Assembly (NCBI RefSeq): GCF_002878395.1
Contig: NW_025857693.1
Span: forward strand, 416,509-480,508
DNA from: Capsicum annuum
Taxonomy: Eukaryota > Streptophyta > Magnoliopsida > Solanales > Solanaceae
Length of the DNA stretch: 64,000 nt
Direction: 5' to 3'
Shown piece after piece: positions 1 to 11,559 of this stretch (positions are counted from its first letter, which is position 1; each line of letters opens with the position of its first letter). Below the pieces are notes generated by a model. That model was not told where the DNA came from and ran no database searches. It worked only from the letters and a program-made list of their open reading frames with translations. Made by a program: the position numbers and the translations under genes.

Positions 1-1707
1 TAGGGAAAGTAATAAGGATAAAAAGAAAAGAATTTGGCAATATTTAAATTTGAGAAGGTAAAGAATTATTGCTAAAAAAAATGATAATAAACTATAAATA
101 TTACCATACCAACAAAATCAATTTACCTACGGAGTACTGCTTAAACACCACCATGGTAGTATTTTAAGCTAGCCTAAGCCTCAAAGCAACCTGATTATAA
201 AAATTGTAAGTCTCACTCTCCTAAGTACATACTTTGTCAATACAAGTCTTACAAGTCCTAGAAAATTTGGATCCTCTGTACATGTTAATTCTTTCCTTCA
301 CACCAATTATTATTATTGAAATAAGAAAATAGTATTGACACTCTAGTTCCTAAAAATTCTCTCATTCCAAGAAATTCATACATTGTATATCATAACTACA
401 CAACTTGATATAATAAACTCCTAACCTCCTTTTTGAATTTCTTTTACTTTCTGCTTCTGATCCACTTAATTGTATTTTTAACATCAATTATTGATAAATT
501 GCTATGGTAAAATAGAGAATTATTATTCTATTTTATCAATTATATTATTAAGCTGCATAGATAAAGTAGAAAAGTAGTTAGAATAGAACAAGAAGTCCAC
601 AAGACCCAAATCTATCAAGGAAAAGAATTTTACTTGATTTCTACTTGCCCTCCCTCTTTTGGTTGGACTCAAATATAAGAAAATCAGCACACACATCTTT
701 AAAAAAAGAAGTCCACCATGTACAGGAGTAGCACACATTCACAAAATACTTCATCATCCACCTTATTTTAAAATTTCAAGTGAAATAGACTTAACGTATG
801 AAATCGAGTGGTAATAGTATCAATGTTCATTCTGTTGTCTATTTCAGGAGCCGAAGTAGAACTTTTCTTCATGCAACTTTAATGAATGTAATACTCTTGA
901 ATCATAATCTCTTTTTATATTTCTTAGAAGCTTTAGATTTCTTAGAAGTATCTGTTGAAGTTGAAAGAATTTTCCATGTTTATTGAATTTGTCTTCAAGC
1001 TAAGGATAACTTGAAAGGGTAGCAATAATTTAGGATTAATGTAAAGGTATTAGGGTAGGTCTTGTGGATTGCCAGAGTATTTAATTTGATGTAGTATTTT
1101 GGTGAAGTTGAGTTGAAATCCTACAGGGTTGTAGATCATTATTTTTACATCCATTCAAGCCTGGATGATTTTTCACGTACAAATCTCTTCTGTAATATTT
1201 CATTTATTTTTTATTTTTTAAAGTTTAGAAAACTAAGTAAGAACACATAAAGGTAAAGATATATCAATGTTTCACAAAATTAGAAAATTTAATAAGAATT
1301 TAAGTGAAGTAAAAATTATTGGAGACTCAATTCATCCCCCACCTCTCTTTTGTCTATTTAGAAGTCAAGTCTATTTGTAGCTTTTCTTCGATTAGTACTT
1401 GTTCCAATAATGCTTGTCAAGGCAATGATCAAATCACCATTATAATTTCTCACAATCTCTTCAATACCAATTTGATTATCTGTCACAGTTTAAAATTTTA
1501 AGAATTGTGATGGCACCTACCCAACACAACCATGGTACCTAAGCCTGACTCAGCAATTCAGAGTTTTCAAAGTAAAGACATAATAGGTTTCATGAACATA
1601 CTAATAATAATATCTCAATATATCATCAAATGAAACTGGCCAAATAATCTAAAATTCCAAGATTCAAAATGTCATAAGTACAAGAGAAAACTTAACACAA
1701 CCTATCA
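1..1707. other. AT-rich non-coding flank
   Basis: No gene, RNA gene or element end can be supported here. Open frames are all under about 75 codons, have no recognisable domain and no compositional bias, and the sequence is AT-rich on both strands. It could be old, unrecognisable repeat sequence or true intergenic DNA. Confidence 0.6.
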
Positions 1708-1715
1708 AATCCAAT

Positions 1716-2442
1716 TAGGGGTGGACATGGTATGGTATGGTATGGTAATTAAAACTTTGTATGGTAATTTTGATATTCGGTTTTTAGAAATATTATACCA
1801 TTACCATACCATATTAATTCGGTATGGTTTGGTATTTGACATTTGGTTTTGATATTTTGCGGTATGGTAATCGGTAACCGTAGTTTGTACAACTTCAACA
1901 ATATATACTCGTATACTAGAGTATTATTACTTCAACTTTTTAAAAGCACGTTTTAATTGTATCATAAATACACATTACATATGTAGAAATATTGAAAAAG
2001 AAGTACAAATAATTCTTTTTGTTAGTTAATTACACAAAAAAGACATTTTAATCAAGATAGAGTAGCGAAAGCTTTAATGTCTAAACATTTTTATACTAAT
2101 ACTAAGTATTATATTTGTGTGAGTGTGTGTATATATATGTACATACATATATATGTGTGTGCGTATATATATGTATATATATGTGTGCGTATATATATAT
2201 GTATATATATGTGTGTGTATATATATATATATATAAAAGTTACTTATGTAACAATATATACTTCGGTATGGTATTCGGTATTTTGGTATGTCATTTGTAA
2301 ATACCGAATATCATACCATATACAAAAAAAAATTTAAATGTATACCATATACCATACCAAATACCATAATACCAAAATCATGGAATTAAAAATTTCGATT
2401 CGATATAATAATTCGGTATATACCATACCGTGCCCACCCCTA
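1716..2442. mobile_element. hAT-type MITE with 8-bp target site duplication
   Basis: A 727-bp non-coding element bounded by terminal inverted repeats. It begins TAGGGGTGGACATGGTATGG and ends with the near-perfect reverse complement (TACCGTGCCCACCCCTA). The 8-bp sequence AATCCAAT is repeated exactly on both sides (1708-1715 and 2443-2450), the duplication size typical of hAT transposases. Inside each end are repeated GGTAT/ATACC units, and the centre carries a TA/TG microsatellite. No transposase is encoded, so it must have been moved by an autonomous hAT element elsewhere. The ends, TSD and lack of coding are seen directly; the superfamily is inferred from TSD length and the style of the ends. 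Confidence 0.88.
2110..2236. repeat. TA/TG/TGCG microsatellite inside the MITE
   Basis: Alternating purine-pyrimidine run made of TATATA, TGTGTG and TGTGCG blocks, lying in the middle of the MITE. Two overlapping open frames rich in Tyr, Ile, Cys and Val arise only because this repeat contains no stops, and they are not genes. Confidence 0.85.
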
Positions 2443-2450
2443 AATCCAAT

Positions 2451-2996
2451 ACAAAGTTTCTTGAGAACACAAAGTACTATAGAAACATAGATAGATAAAA
2501 CTGAGACAATATTTAATTAGGAGAGCTTTCCATAGTGTCGGGTATCACCATAATGCATGATCACGAACCACGAGGACCACTCATACCATAATTTGCATCA
2601 AAAGAATATGAAACAAGTAAGAGTGACTAAAACCACTAGTATCCAATCAACATTATATGCCAATTGAGATTAAGCGATTACTATATGAAAAATAATACTT
2701 AAATAACCCTGCATGCATAAAATTCCCACGTATTCAATATCAGAAAATATCACAGAATCACATCAAATACCATAATTATCAAAAAATAATGTAATGCAAT
2801 AATAGGAGATAGTATACAATGGACAATGACTACCAATATACAACCCTCCTTAGTATTTGTTGGGAGGTGGGATCCATAGGGTACTCGCAAGGTTCAAATA
2901 TCCCACCCAAAATCATGCCTAAGATGAAATCAACAAAATGTCATATATTTATACCCAGAGTTCTCATTGAGTCACTTTGACAATATAAACCTATAA
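2451..2996. other. Unassigned sequence between the MITE and the first LTR
   Basis: No coding capacity. Phrases such as the stretch around 2865-2910, with GGATCC and paired GGGAGGTGGGAT / ATCCCACCC, look like the edge of an older retroelement LTR, but no partner copy is present in the window to prove it. Confidence 0.35.
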
Positions 2997-5146
2997 TGAT
3001 ACTCTAGGTTATTTTCTCAATTATTGTGTATTTTTTGTATTTCATTTCTTCCTAGAGAATTCAATGCCTTTTATAACTTGCTGGAACTGTTGGTTTAGTT
3101 TTTGAATAGTTTGTTTGGGGTTTTAGGCTCATTTTCCTATTTTAGAAATCTTGCTACTATGAAATTGATCTTGGACCAAAACTCCTAGTAATAAACCTCG
3201 GATGAGAATTAATAAAGCCTTTATCTATAGAATATTGATCTAAGTCAAGGAGATCTTTGGGTTGGGTTCAAAGGCTTCACGACTTGTTTTCGATTATTGA
3301 GTAGATTTGGTGAAAATAGAACTATGGGTGTAAGGCCCATATTATGTCAAAACAACCTCAGTTGAAAATTTTCATGTTTCCATTGAGTCTAGAATGTTGA
3401 ATTTGGTATGGTAGCATAGTTCATTTGCATGCAAGGGGTTCTGTATGAATCCCAAGACCGATTCAAGTTTATTTAGACTTGGTAAAAATTCTAGTATCTG
3501 GTGCAACTGCTAAAGTGGTCTTGGAGATTCTTTATTAGTGGTTTTTTTAGCAACTTTCCACAGTTTTAGCAGCTTTTCTATCAGGCTAAGGGTCGTTTTA
3601 GCAATCCCCATCTTCTTAAGAGAACAACACTTTAATGACCAGGGTGCCACTTTAGAGGCCCCTCATCTCCCTCTACTTACTGTTTTAGTAGCTAAATGTA
3701 GCTTTTAGTAGGTAACTGGTCACTTAAATGATCAGTACTTGTGTTTAAACCTTCCTCTTCATTCAATTTTTCTTTATTTTCTTGGGCATTTTCCTCTATT
3801 TTTGGATCTTAAAGTGTGGTAAATTATGAGGAATCATGACTTGAGGCTAAGTTAAGCTAATCAACACCCCTTGTTATTTTTTATTGCTTTTCCCCATTAA
3901 ATTTCATTCTTTCCTTTGAAAATTCCATAAAATTAGGTCCTTAACTCCCTAAATTTGCATGCTATTTTGAGCTTTGATTTATGATTTTTTTAACTTTTGA
4001 GTGAATATTCCTTGTCCTTCGAGGGACCTTGGGACAGATTCAATTTTGAAATTCCATTAGCGAGCCTAAAGGCCTATTTTTGACCCAATTTTAGGTCCCA
4101 AGTTTTATATTGCAATATGGGTATCTTTTTACTCATACTAATGCCTACACTTTTTATAGAATGACAATTTTATAACTTCATGGAGAAAAGAAGAGTGGTT
4201 CATGGATGGTTTGAGACTGCGATTTGACATCGAGGTAGGATTCAGTCTACCTTTCTTTATGAGATTGTATATTATATAGATTGCATGCTAATTAGGAATT
4301 ATAAAATAGTTTTATACCTAGTAATATCATGACTTGGTTTATACTTAGTAATATCATAACTTGGCCTAGTTAAGGGATTTAGATTAGAAATGTTACCCGA
4401 ACTTAGCCTAGAATATCTGTTAAGGTTGTAGGATCCTATTACACTTGATTATAGACTTGATTAACCATAGATATACATAAGGGATCCTTTCGTAAAAAAT
4501 TATCATACTACTTAGTATTTTGGACAATATTTCTTGATTAGACCCTTATAGTATCTTTATGACCAAATTTACCTTAGTTTCTTGATTTATGGCACTAATA
4601 TTTTGTTGAGTTGTATATTGTTGGGAACAAAGACTTATGATATCAGTTGGATGTTAGGTTAGTCCTCTATACTTTGGTTGAGTTGTGATTTAGCTTATAG
4701 ATGCTTAGATATTCATGATAGTATTATTTAAATACTGGAGGTGGCATACATAAATAAATATTGGTGGTGTCATACATGTATTTAGGTATATTTACACTTA
4801 TCAGTGGCATGATTCCATTGAAACCTTGATTTTTTTACTGTATTCTAGAAAGGGATTTATTCCCACTTTTCAACTTTAAAACTAATTATTTACACGAAAG
4901 TCATGTCACCTTAATTAATAACTTATGAGCTTTTAAACTAAACATATTACTTTGAAAGTTAGACTGAGATTGATTTTGGTCTATTATTGCCCAACTCTCT
5001 TTTACCACTACTTATTCACTTTAGTTGAGGAAGATTCTAACCCTTTATATAGTACTATATTATTTTAGTCCCGAATCTAATCATGGGCAATGGATTTATA
5101 GATATGGAATTATTTAGTTTTGGTTGAAGTTAGGCATTCCTTATGA

Positions 5147-5149
<3 letters not shown>

Positions 5150-5189
<40 letters not shown>
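5150..5189. repeat. (AT)n microsatellite
   Basis: Uninterrupted AT dinucleotide run of about 20 units within the LTR of element G; a shorter AT run follows at about 5250-5263. Confidence 0.9.
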
Positions 5190-5194
<5 letters not shown>

Positions 5195-5875
5195 AAACAA
5201 AGTAGATTGTGATTATGGATTATGAAAGTCCTAGTTTGGGATCAAGAAGTGTATATATATATATCCCAAATCCCCTATAGGACTCTTTGTCCGATGAACC
5301 ACAATACTATAAAAAGATGGTCATCGTAGGTATTGCCTTTACAAGCTAATAAACTAGAGAAGGTGCATACACTTGGGATGTTGTGTCACTTGATTAGGTA
5401 TGGTACTTGGATCATCTTGTTTCACCAAGTTTTCTTGACTTGAATTCATCTGGATACATCGTCTATCACCAGTATAATTGTTTAGCACTTATATATATAT
5501 TGATCTTATGGGGTCTTGATAGGTATAGGTTATGGTTTTTATCTGTTGGTGATTGTTTCTACCTTCTAAGCTTATAGGGACCGGATTAGGTTATTGTTTG
5601 TCCAGGTTATCCAGTTAGATTACTACTATTTGTATTTTATTTTTGGATTATTTCATATGATTTGAGGCAGGTTGGTTATGGGATGGTACCTAAGGTTTTT
5701 GGTACATTTTTTATCCTTACTCCTTTTATGGTAATATTTAATATAGCTAGGTATTCACTTCAGGTAGAAACCCTAATTATGCTTTAAATAGGTCCTATAT
5801 CAGTATTGATATTGAGATGTTAGACTAGGTCCCTTGGATTAGTACATTGGATTTGGTAGTCGGTATGACATTGTA

Positions 5876-5934
5876 ATATATATATATATACACACACGCA
5901 TATATATATGTATGTGTGTGTATGTCATTGGTCT
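5876..5934. repeat. TA/CA/TG compound microsatellite
   Basis: TATATA, CACACACG, TATATATG and TGTGTGTG blocks in succession within the LTR of element G, absent from the corresponding place in the H copy. Confidence 0.8.
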
Positions 5935-6583
5935 ACTATTTTACATTGTATATCTCTTTCTTTACTTTACTACTATATATTGTCTAGATGTTTATGGTAT
6001 CACGCTTGTCCATAATTATAGGTAGTTCATGATAGGTTATCCTTATCACTTTGTTATAACTATCATGCCTAGGTTTGTATATAGTTGCTTATATTCCTAC
6101 TTTATATTTTATTTATACTTGCACTATTTTTGGAGCTTAGGGCGATGCCTACTGAGTACCATGTGTTTGGTACTCAAACTACACTTCTGGAACCTACATA
6201 TTATAGTATTAGTTTTAATTATTGATGTGTGTATTGCGCAGAGCATCCATTGATTGAAGATTAGGGGTGAATTTCTCAAGTTCAGAATGTCATGCTCCCT
6301 GTCTTATTATTAGACTGATCTCAATTTTTGCATTTCAAAGATCTTTATATATTCTTATTTTGTATTTTATCTTGCACTTTTGTTGTATTAGAAGCTCTTA
6401 TACTAACTTCACCAATTTTTGGGAATATATTTACTTTCTTCTTGCCTTCTTTCTCATTGTTAATTAGTTTTTCTCCTGCTTCTCTTATTATTCAATTACT
6501 AGTAGTTCCAGACTATGGGTTGGCTTATCTACTAGTGGGTTATGATAGGTGTCATCATAAACTAAGAAGTTAGATTATGACAA

Positions 6584-6597
6584 ATTGTATTAGAGCC
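6584..6597 (+). other. Primer binding site of G (initiator tRNA-Met type, decayed)
   Basis: Immediately after the LTR end the sequence reads attgtattagagcc, a mutated version of the plant initiator-Met primer site TGGTATCAGAGCC. The same position in element H (62101-62114) reads tttgtattggagcc. This marks the LTR/internal boundary and the plus orientation. Confidence 0.65.
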
Positions 6598-7408
6598 TAG
6601 GTTTATTGATGTTATTGGTACAAGAGCAAATGTGTAGTAGAGTACTGTGGATTTTGTACGGAGATGTTTGTATCCTATCTTTAGAAGGCTATAGGACATT
6701 CTTTGGAAATTCTATTATTTACTCCTTATCATACGTCTATAATTCTATGAACCTCTAGGTACTCCTGTTGACTTTACTCTTTCCCATGTGGATAACACAA
6801 AGTTGTTGTTATATGTGGATGGGACTTCTACTTGTGTCGCCAGAGTTTTGGCTCAAACTTAGACTATGGAGTAAGTAATTAATACCAAGGATCTTCAGCA
6901 TTAGCCAGAGGGTTTGGGTATAGCCTAAAATTTTGTAGAGTTTGGGAAAGCCTTAGCTTTTAAGGATACCATGTTAGGGATTATGAGCCTCTTCGTGGAT
7001 ACTTCACAGTCAGAGGTAGTGTATGGTACATCAAGTGATTCTCAAGCTAGAGTTGGTTTTGTTGGTATTCAGTAGGCTTTTTTATCAATTTCAGAGTATG
7101 AGATTGGGTTTCTCGAGTGGGCTAAGCATACTTCTATGTTATTTCCTATAAAGCATGAGATTGTGTATGGATTTATCAGAGGATTGAATTTACCACTCTG
7201 CTTACGATTAACACATTTGATAGTAGCTTTGTCAACGTTCCTTCATTTTGTTGATCATGTGAGAGATATAAAGAGAGAATGTATTGAGACATATGGAGGT
7301 GGCGGTAAGAGTCCATGTCTACGATACAACATTAGTCGTATTCCATCTGGAGGCAGAGATCCTCCTACAGAGATAAACAACATTTGTATCCTATCAAGTT
7401 CGTACAGA
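6598..7408 (+). pseudogene. gag, 5' half, of element G (broken)
   Basis: Remnant of the capsid (Gag) gene that would form the virus-like particle. The recognisable part is at about 7130-7340, where one frame reads through YGFIRGLNLPLCLRL followed by FVDHVRDIKRE, matching the capsid C-terminal pattern of Tekay/Del Gag (FI/VRGL..PLR, then a helix ahead of a Gly/Arg-rich linker), then a Gly-rich linker with SGGRDPP. The same block in element H reads FVRGLRFFL near 63136. The upstream part is riddled with stops and no start codon survives. The gene stops abruptly at 7408 where element A is inserted and resumes at 58364 with the zinc knuckle. Confidence 0.6.
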
Positions 7409-8106
7409 TGATATGACATAGCTTTATGGAACTTTTGATGTTTAAAACTACAAAAATATGCAAGTACTTAGGTCATTTTTTTTAGATATGAAGTAAGTTT
7501 ATGTGTATGTTATAGGAAAACAGATTGGAAGTAAAGTGGAATAAATGAGAAGGAAAATCTTTGAAAGTGAAGTCACTACTAGTACTATAAGTCATTGGGT
7601 GACTATATGACTCTTCGCTCAAGTCGTCAGATAAACAGTAGGTGTAAATATAAAAGTAAGATAAGGAGCAAAGTAAAAGATGGCTACAACTTGTAGGATC
7701 TTACAACGAGTCGTATTGAAAATCATTCTGAGTACACTCGATGGAAAGTTCTGAACATAATTAAGTAAGAGCATAGTAGATAAAAGTCCAGCACTGAGTT
7801 GTAGGGTCCAAATATGACTCATTGAGGAAACCATTCTGAGCATCTGGAGTTAAGATACTGAAAGGTCAAAACTTATTGGTGTGAAAACAAGTCCAGACAA
7901 TGAACCGTAGGGTCTCATGATAAGTCGTCATCACTGAGCGCAGCAGAAAGACAACAAAGCTAACAATGAGTTGTCGTGAGTCTAGATGACTCATTGCATG
8001 AGGCGTAGCCACTGCCGACCTTATTTTCCTATTTAGTTTTGGTTAGGTTTTCTATGTTATTTTGAGAAACTATAAATACTCCTTAGATATTTTTGTAATA
8101 GTTTAC
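7409..8106 (+). repeat. 5' LTR of element A, left part
   Basis: Starts TGATATGACATAG and is collinear with the 3' LTR from 56544 (TGATGTGTTATGG): shared blocks include aaaatatgcaagtac, the GACTCAT-rich stretch and the TATA region ending in atatttttgtaa. It is cut at 8106 by insertion of element B; the LTR continues at about 35634. Confidence 0.75.
8071..8078 (+). promoter_or_regulatory. TATA box of element A 5' LTR
   Basis: TATAAATA within the LTR, conserved in the 3' LTR at 57193-57200, in the right position for the U3/R promoter. The insertion of B about 30 bases downstream would have separated this promoter from the body of A. Confidence 0.55.
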
Positions 8107-8725
8107 TGATAACGCTAACCTATACCTTGCAATTTAGTAGAGGAAAGTCATTGTCAATATCTCAACTTCTGTTGAGGTCGAATCCAAAAAAGAATGAAAC
8201 TTAGAATTCTAGTCTTATGGGTCTTAATACTTACTAACAAAACACCCGAAGTGTAAATAAAATAAAGAGCATGATTTAAAATGGGGTTTTTAGTTTTGGG
8301 AAAGTGTGCATCAATAGTAAATTAATTCCATAAACTACACAACAATTGTAATTTAACTTTGATATAGAGAGAATCTTAGGATTATATCTACCTAAGGGAA
8401 AATTAGGTATGGATATGAGTATATGTAGATTTGGTGTACATGCTAGTTGTTAAAACTATGGTAGGCTAGGTCTAGGATCCTTGACTCTATCTTGTCAACA
8501 AAACCTCAAGAATTTCACTTATTGAACCTTTCAGATACCTAACAAGTGTGATAATTATATTTCACCTATTACCTCAATTAGGTATCCCTATTTCTAGGAA
8601 ATTACCCAAGGTATAGTAAACTTCATAATTACTGTTATGCCAAAGATAGTGAGAAGTAGCAAACTAAACCCATTAATTGTCTACTATTGTCTTGGTTCTT
8701 ACATACCTCTTCAAGGATGATGTGG
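8107..8725 (-). repeat. 3' LTR of element B, first part
   Basis: Begins TGATAACGCTAACC on the plus strand and is collinear with 34289 onward (TGATAACGCTCACC), sharing for example ctagtcttatgggtcttaat and the tatagagagaatctt block. It is cut at 8725 by element D and continues at 18837. On the minus strand this is the end of the 3' LTR. Confidence 0.85.
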
Positions 8726-11248
8726 TGTTACGCCCCCAGTCTATACCTCGGATGCTACACGATGCTCATAATTCCAAGGGACCACAAACTAACCCATGAC
8801 TGGTACCTACTACAATAACTAAATAATAATACTATAATTATGCAAAAATTAGGTGAAAACTTGCCATAAGGTTCAAAAATATAAATAAATATTGAGTACG
8901 TTACATTAATACCAAAACTAGACATCTGTCTATAAATTATCTAGTTTGAAAATACTCTACTTTCTTAACAAGGAGTTGATGGAACAAGTCCCCAACTAAC
9001 TTTGACTACTGATATAAACTGAGTATTAAAATACTGGAATAATAAATCTGTCCTTGAACTATGAGGACTCACCACTAAGTCTTCTGTTGATGGATCGGGC
9101 TGCTATGTATGATTGGGAGCCCGCGTGTCTGAACCTATGATTTAAGACATCATAGCATAAAAAAAAGGTATACATCAGTACTTTGAATGTACTGGCATAC
9201 TAAGTGAGGTAGGCTGAGATACATAGGTTTATATTCATGAACAATACTGATTGAAGAACATAAGTGTAACTGAATGAGAGTACATGCATGAACACATAAG
9301 CTATAATTGAGGTCATGATAACACTGGATACTGAGTTCTGAATTACTGATTTACTGATATCTGAGTTTACTGATACTGAATACCTGATAGCAGAATGACT
9401 GTATCCGACAGTCCTAATTTTTTGGAATTGTGTGGAGTTTTGTACTGAACTAAGTGACTGTATCTGACAGTCCGAATTCTGAAGAAATAAACTGAGTTCT
9501 ATACTGAGATAAGAACTAAAACCGAGACTATGAGAGGTAATCATCTAACTGAAATGCCCCTTTTTGAATAGATTAAGGTTCAACCTGTAACCCTAATTGG
9601 AAGGGTGTCAGTACTATACCATGATTAAATACAACTGTGAGTTAACCCTCTCTGATAGAAAGCTCTTTTGTCAACCCTCGCTGGTAGGAAAACTCGTATA
9701 AGATGTATCAACCCTAGTCTGGCAGGAAGATATCTCAACCTACACTGGCTATGTAGTTCTGTAATGCAGGGACTGCTACTATGGGTCAAAATCTCTGCTG
9801 GAAAGAATGCCCTCATCCCTAGGTTTTATTGGTGCTGAATCCTACTCCCAACTGAATAGACACTGGACTAATTTCTAAACTGTACTAGGTTGGACTGAAC
9901 TATTACTGATCGTACTGTATAACTAAACTGAACTGAGTTCACTGAGTTCCATCAACTGATGGGGTACTATTAACTTCTGTTAACTGATAGGATACTACAG
10001 AGTTCTGTTGACTAGCTGAATTTACTAAGGTCTGAACTGAATACTAAACTGGCTACTATTTGTGACACTACTGAGACTGTTCTATAACTACCATAGCTCT
10101 AGGTAACAGCTAAGTTTTTGGGTATTAAATATCTCCAAGACTCGATAGCATGAAAAAATAAATCATAACATAAACTTGAAAGGAATAACCATGTGCACTT
10201 GGTCATAACTCATTCATAGATACATTCTATCAAACACTTGTATGATATAACTTACACATAAGTTAACATGACATGATTTTGTTCCTTTTTCTTTGTTCAC
10301 GTGAGCAATTTATCAAACACTTGGAGAACATAATCCATGCACATGACACTAAACAACACATAGGCATCATAATTCAAATCCCCATTTATTATTTCAAGGG
10401 TTTAGCATGGATTCGCATGAGTCTATACATATAACAAATGACTCCACATGAAACTTGTAACAAAACATGGATTAAAAACCCAATTAATCATTATAATCAT
10501 GAATATAATCAGACCCAATATGAAATTCATTAAATTAATACACTTGAAGTTTTAAGAGTAGTTTCTTGAACTCTAAAGATGGAAGGGATCCTTGGATAAA
10601 CACTTGACATACCTTAACAATTAAATTCTTGAAGATTGATGAAATGTTCTTGATAATTGATCTTGAAATTGATGTTCTAGGGTTTTATTCTTGAGGGAAA
10701 TTTGAGAGAAAAGAGTGTAATTTGCTTTGTGATGGAAGAATTTAGTGTTTTAGGGGCTGGGTCGAAGTGAGGAAAATGTTCTAGTTACCCCTGTGTAAGC
10801 TATTTTTATTTTTACTGAAAACTAGTTTAGTGACGCGCAGACGGACATGCCGCGTCGTTGGCATCAATGCGATGTCCAACGTGCCACATCGAGTCTATGT
10901 TGATTCATTAGAATTTGTACTGGGATTTGGAGAAAAATATTTCATCGATGCGATAGGAGACGCAGCGCGTCGAGATCGCGTCGATCCACTGGTTTGAGTT
11001 TTCAAATATGATCCAAACAAAACTCGAAAAATCCAAAACTTGTCCGAGAACATCCACTGATAGTCCTGATCATGATTCAACCTAAAAATTATTACTTTAA
11101 GGTCATGAGGGTCATGAAATAGAGTCACAAACCTATGAAGGCTAAAATAACGCTAAGTCTGAATACTTAGCTAAAATTTTCTAAGTCTGGGACCCCTTAA
11201 CAAGCTTTAAAAGATTGAGTTAAGCTTAAGATTTTTCGGGGTCTTACA
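8726..11248 (-). repeat. 3' LTR of element D
   Basis: 2523 bp, plus-strand TGTTACGCCC start and GGGGTCTTACA end; pairs with 16320-18831 along its whole length. Contains an ACTGA-rich low-complexity stretch (about 9890-10080) and a CpG-rich segment (about 10830-10990). The antisense open frame of 114 codons at 9200-9544 is within the LTR and has no domain. Confidence 0.93.
9890..10080. repeat. ACTGA-rich low-complexity stretch in D LTR
   Basis: Repeated ACTGA, ACTGAGTTC and AACTGATGGG words; the second LTR has the matching stretch at about 17450-17640. It is probably an internally expanded part of U3. Confidence 0.6.
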
Positions 11249-11266
11249 ATATCTCTCCCTTGGGAA
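11249..11266 (-). other. Polypurine tract of element D
   Basis: On the minus strand the sequence just before the 3' LTR reads CCCAAGGGAGAGATAT, a purine-rich tract suited to prime plus-strand DNA synthesis. Its position next to the TGTAAGACC LTR start supports the minus orientation. Confidence 0.6.
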
Positions 11267-11559
11267 TATTCATCCTCGAATGAGGCTGACTGAGCTAAGA
11301 ATGCTGATAGACTTGATTTAGATACAGGACATGCACAACTGTAACATGATTTCATGACTGACACTATTGATATGCTGAAATTTAGTACTGAATATGCATA
11401 TCTGATGCATGAGGACATGGCTGAACATAATTCAGGAATGCATGACTAGAATTGTTGATAAGCTGAGTTTCTCATGCTGAACATGCATATCTGATGCATG
11501 AGTACATAACTAAAAAATTCAATGGTAACTGATACGAAGTCTATAAGGGAAATCTGAGC

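Larger units (their letters stand above)
2997..6582 (+). repeat. 5' LTR of element G
   Basis: About 3.6 kb with no coding. It is collinear with 59525-62098: shared landmarks include the start (TGATACTCTAGG versus TGAGTCTCTAGG), a block near 3350-3450 (gtagcatagttcatttgcat versus gtagcataattcatttgtgt), a block near 6150-6190, and the 3' end next to a primer site. It is about 1 kb longer than the H copy; part of the excess is AT-microsatellite-rich sequence between about 5100 and 5950. TG start and CA end are plausible but no TSD partner is visible. Confidence 0.68.

Noticed and set aside
1..1700. Possible exons of a host gene (frames of 60-71 codons)
   Set aside because: No domain, no convincing splice structure, no coding bias; cannot be supported.
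2077..2337. Tyr/Ile/Cys-rich open frames of 61 and 86 codons
   Set aside because: They are translations of the TA/TG microsatellite inside a MITE, which simply lacks stop codons.
9200..9544. 114-codon minus-strand open frame
   Set aside because: Lies wholly inside the LTR of D, has no domain, and is not preserved in the partner LTR.
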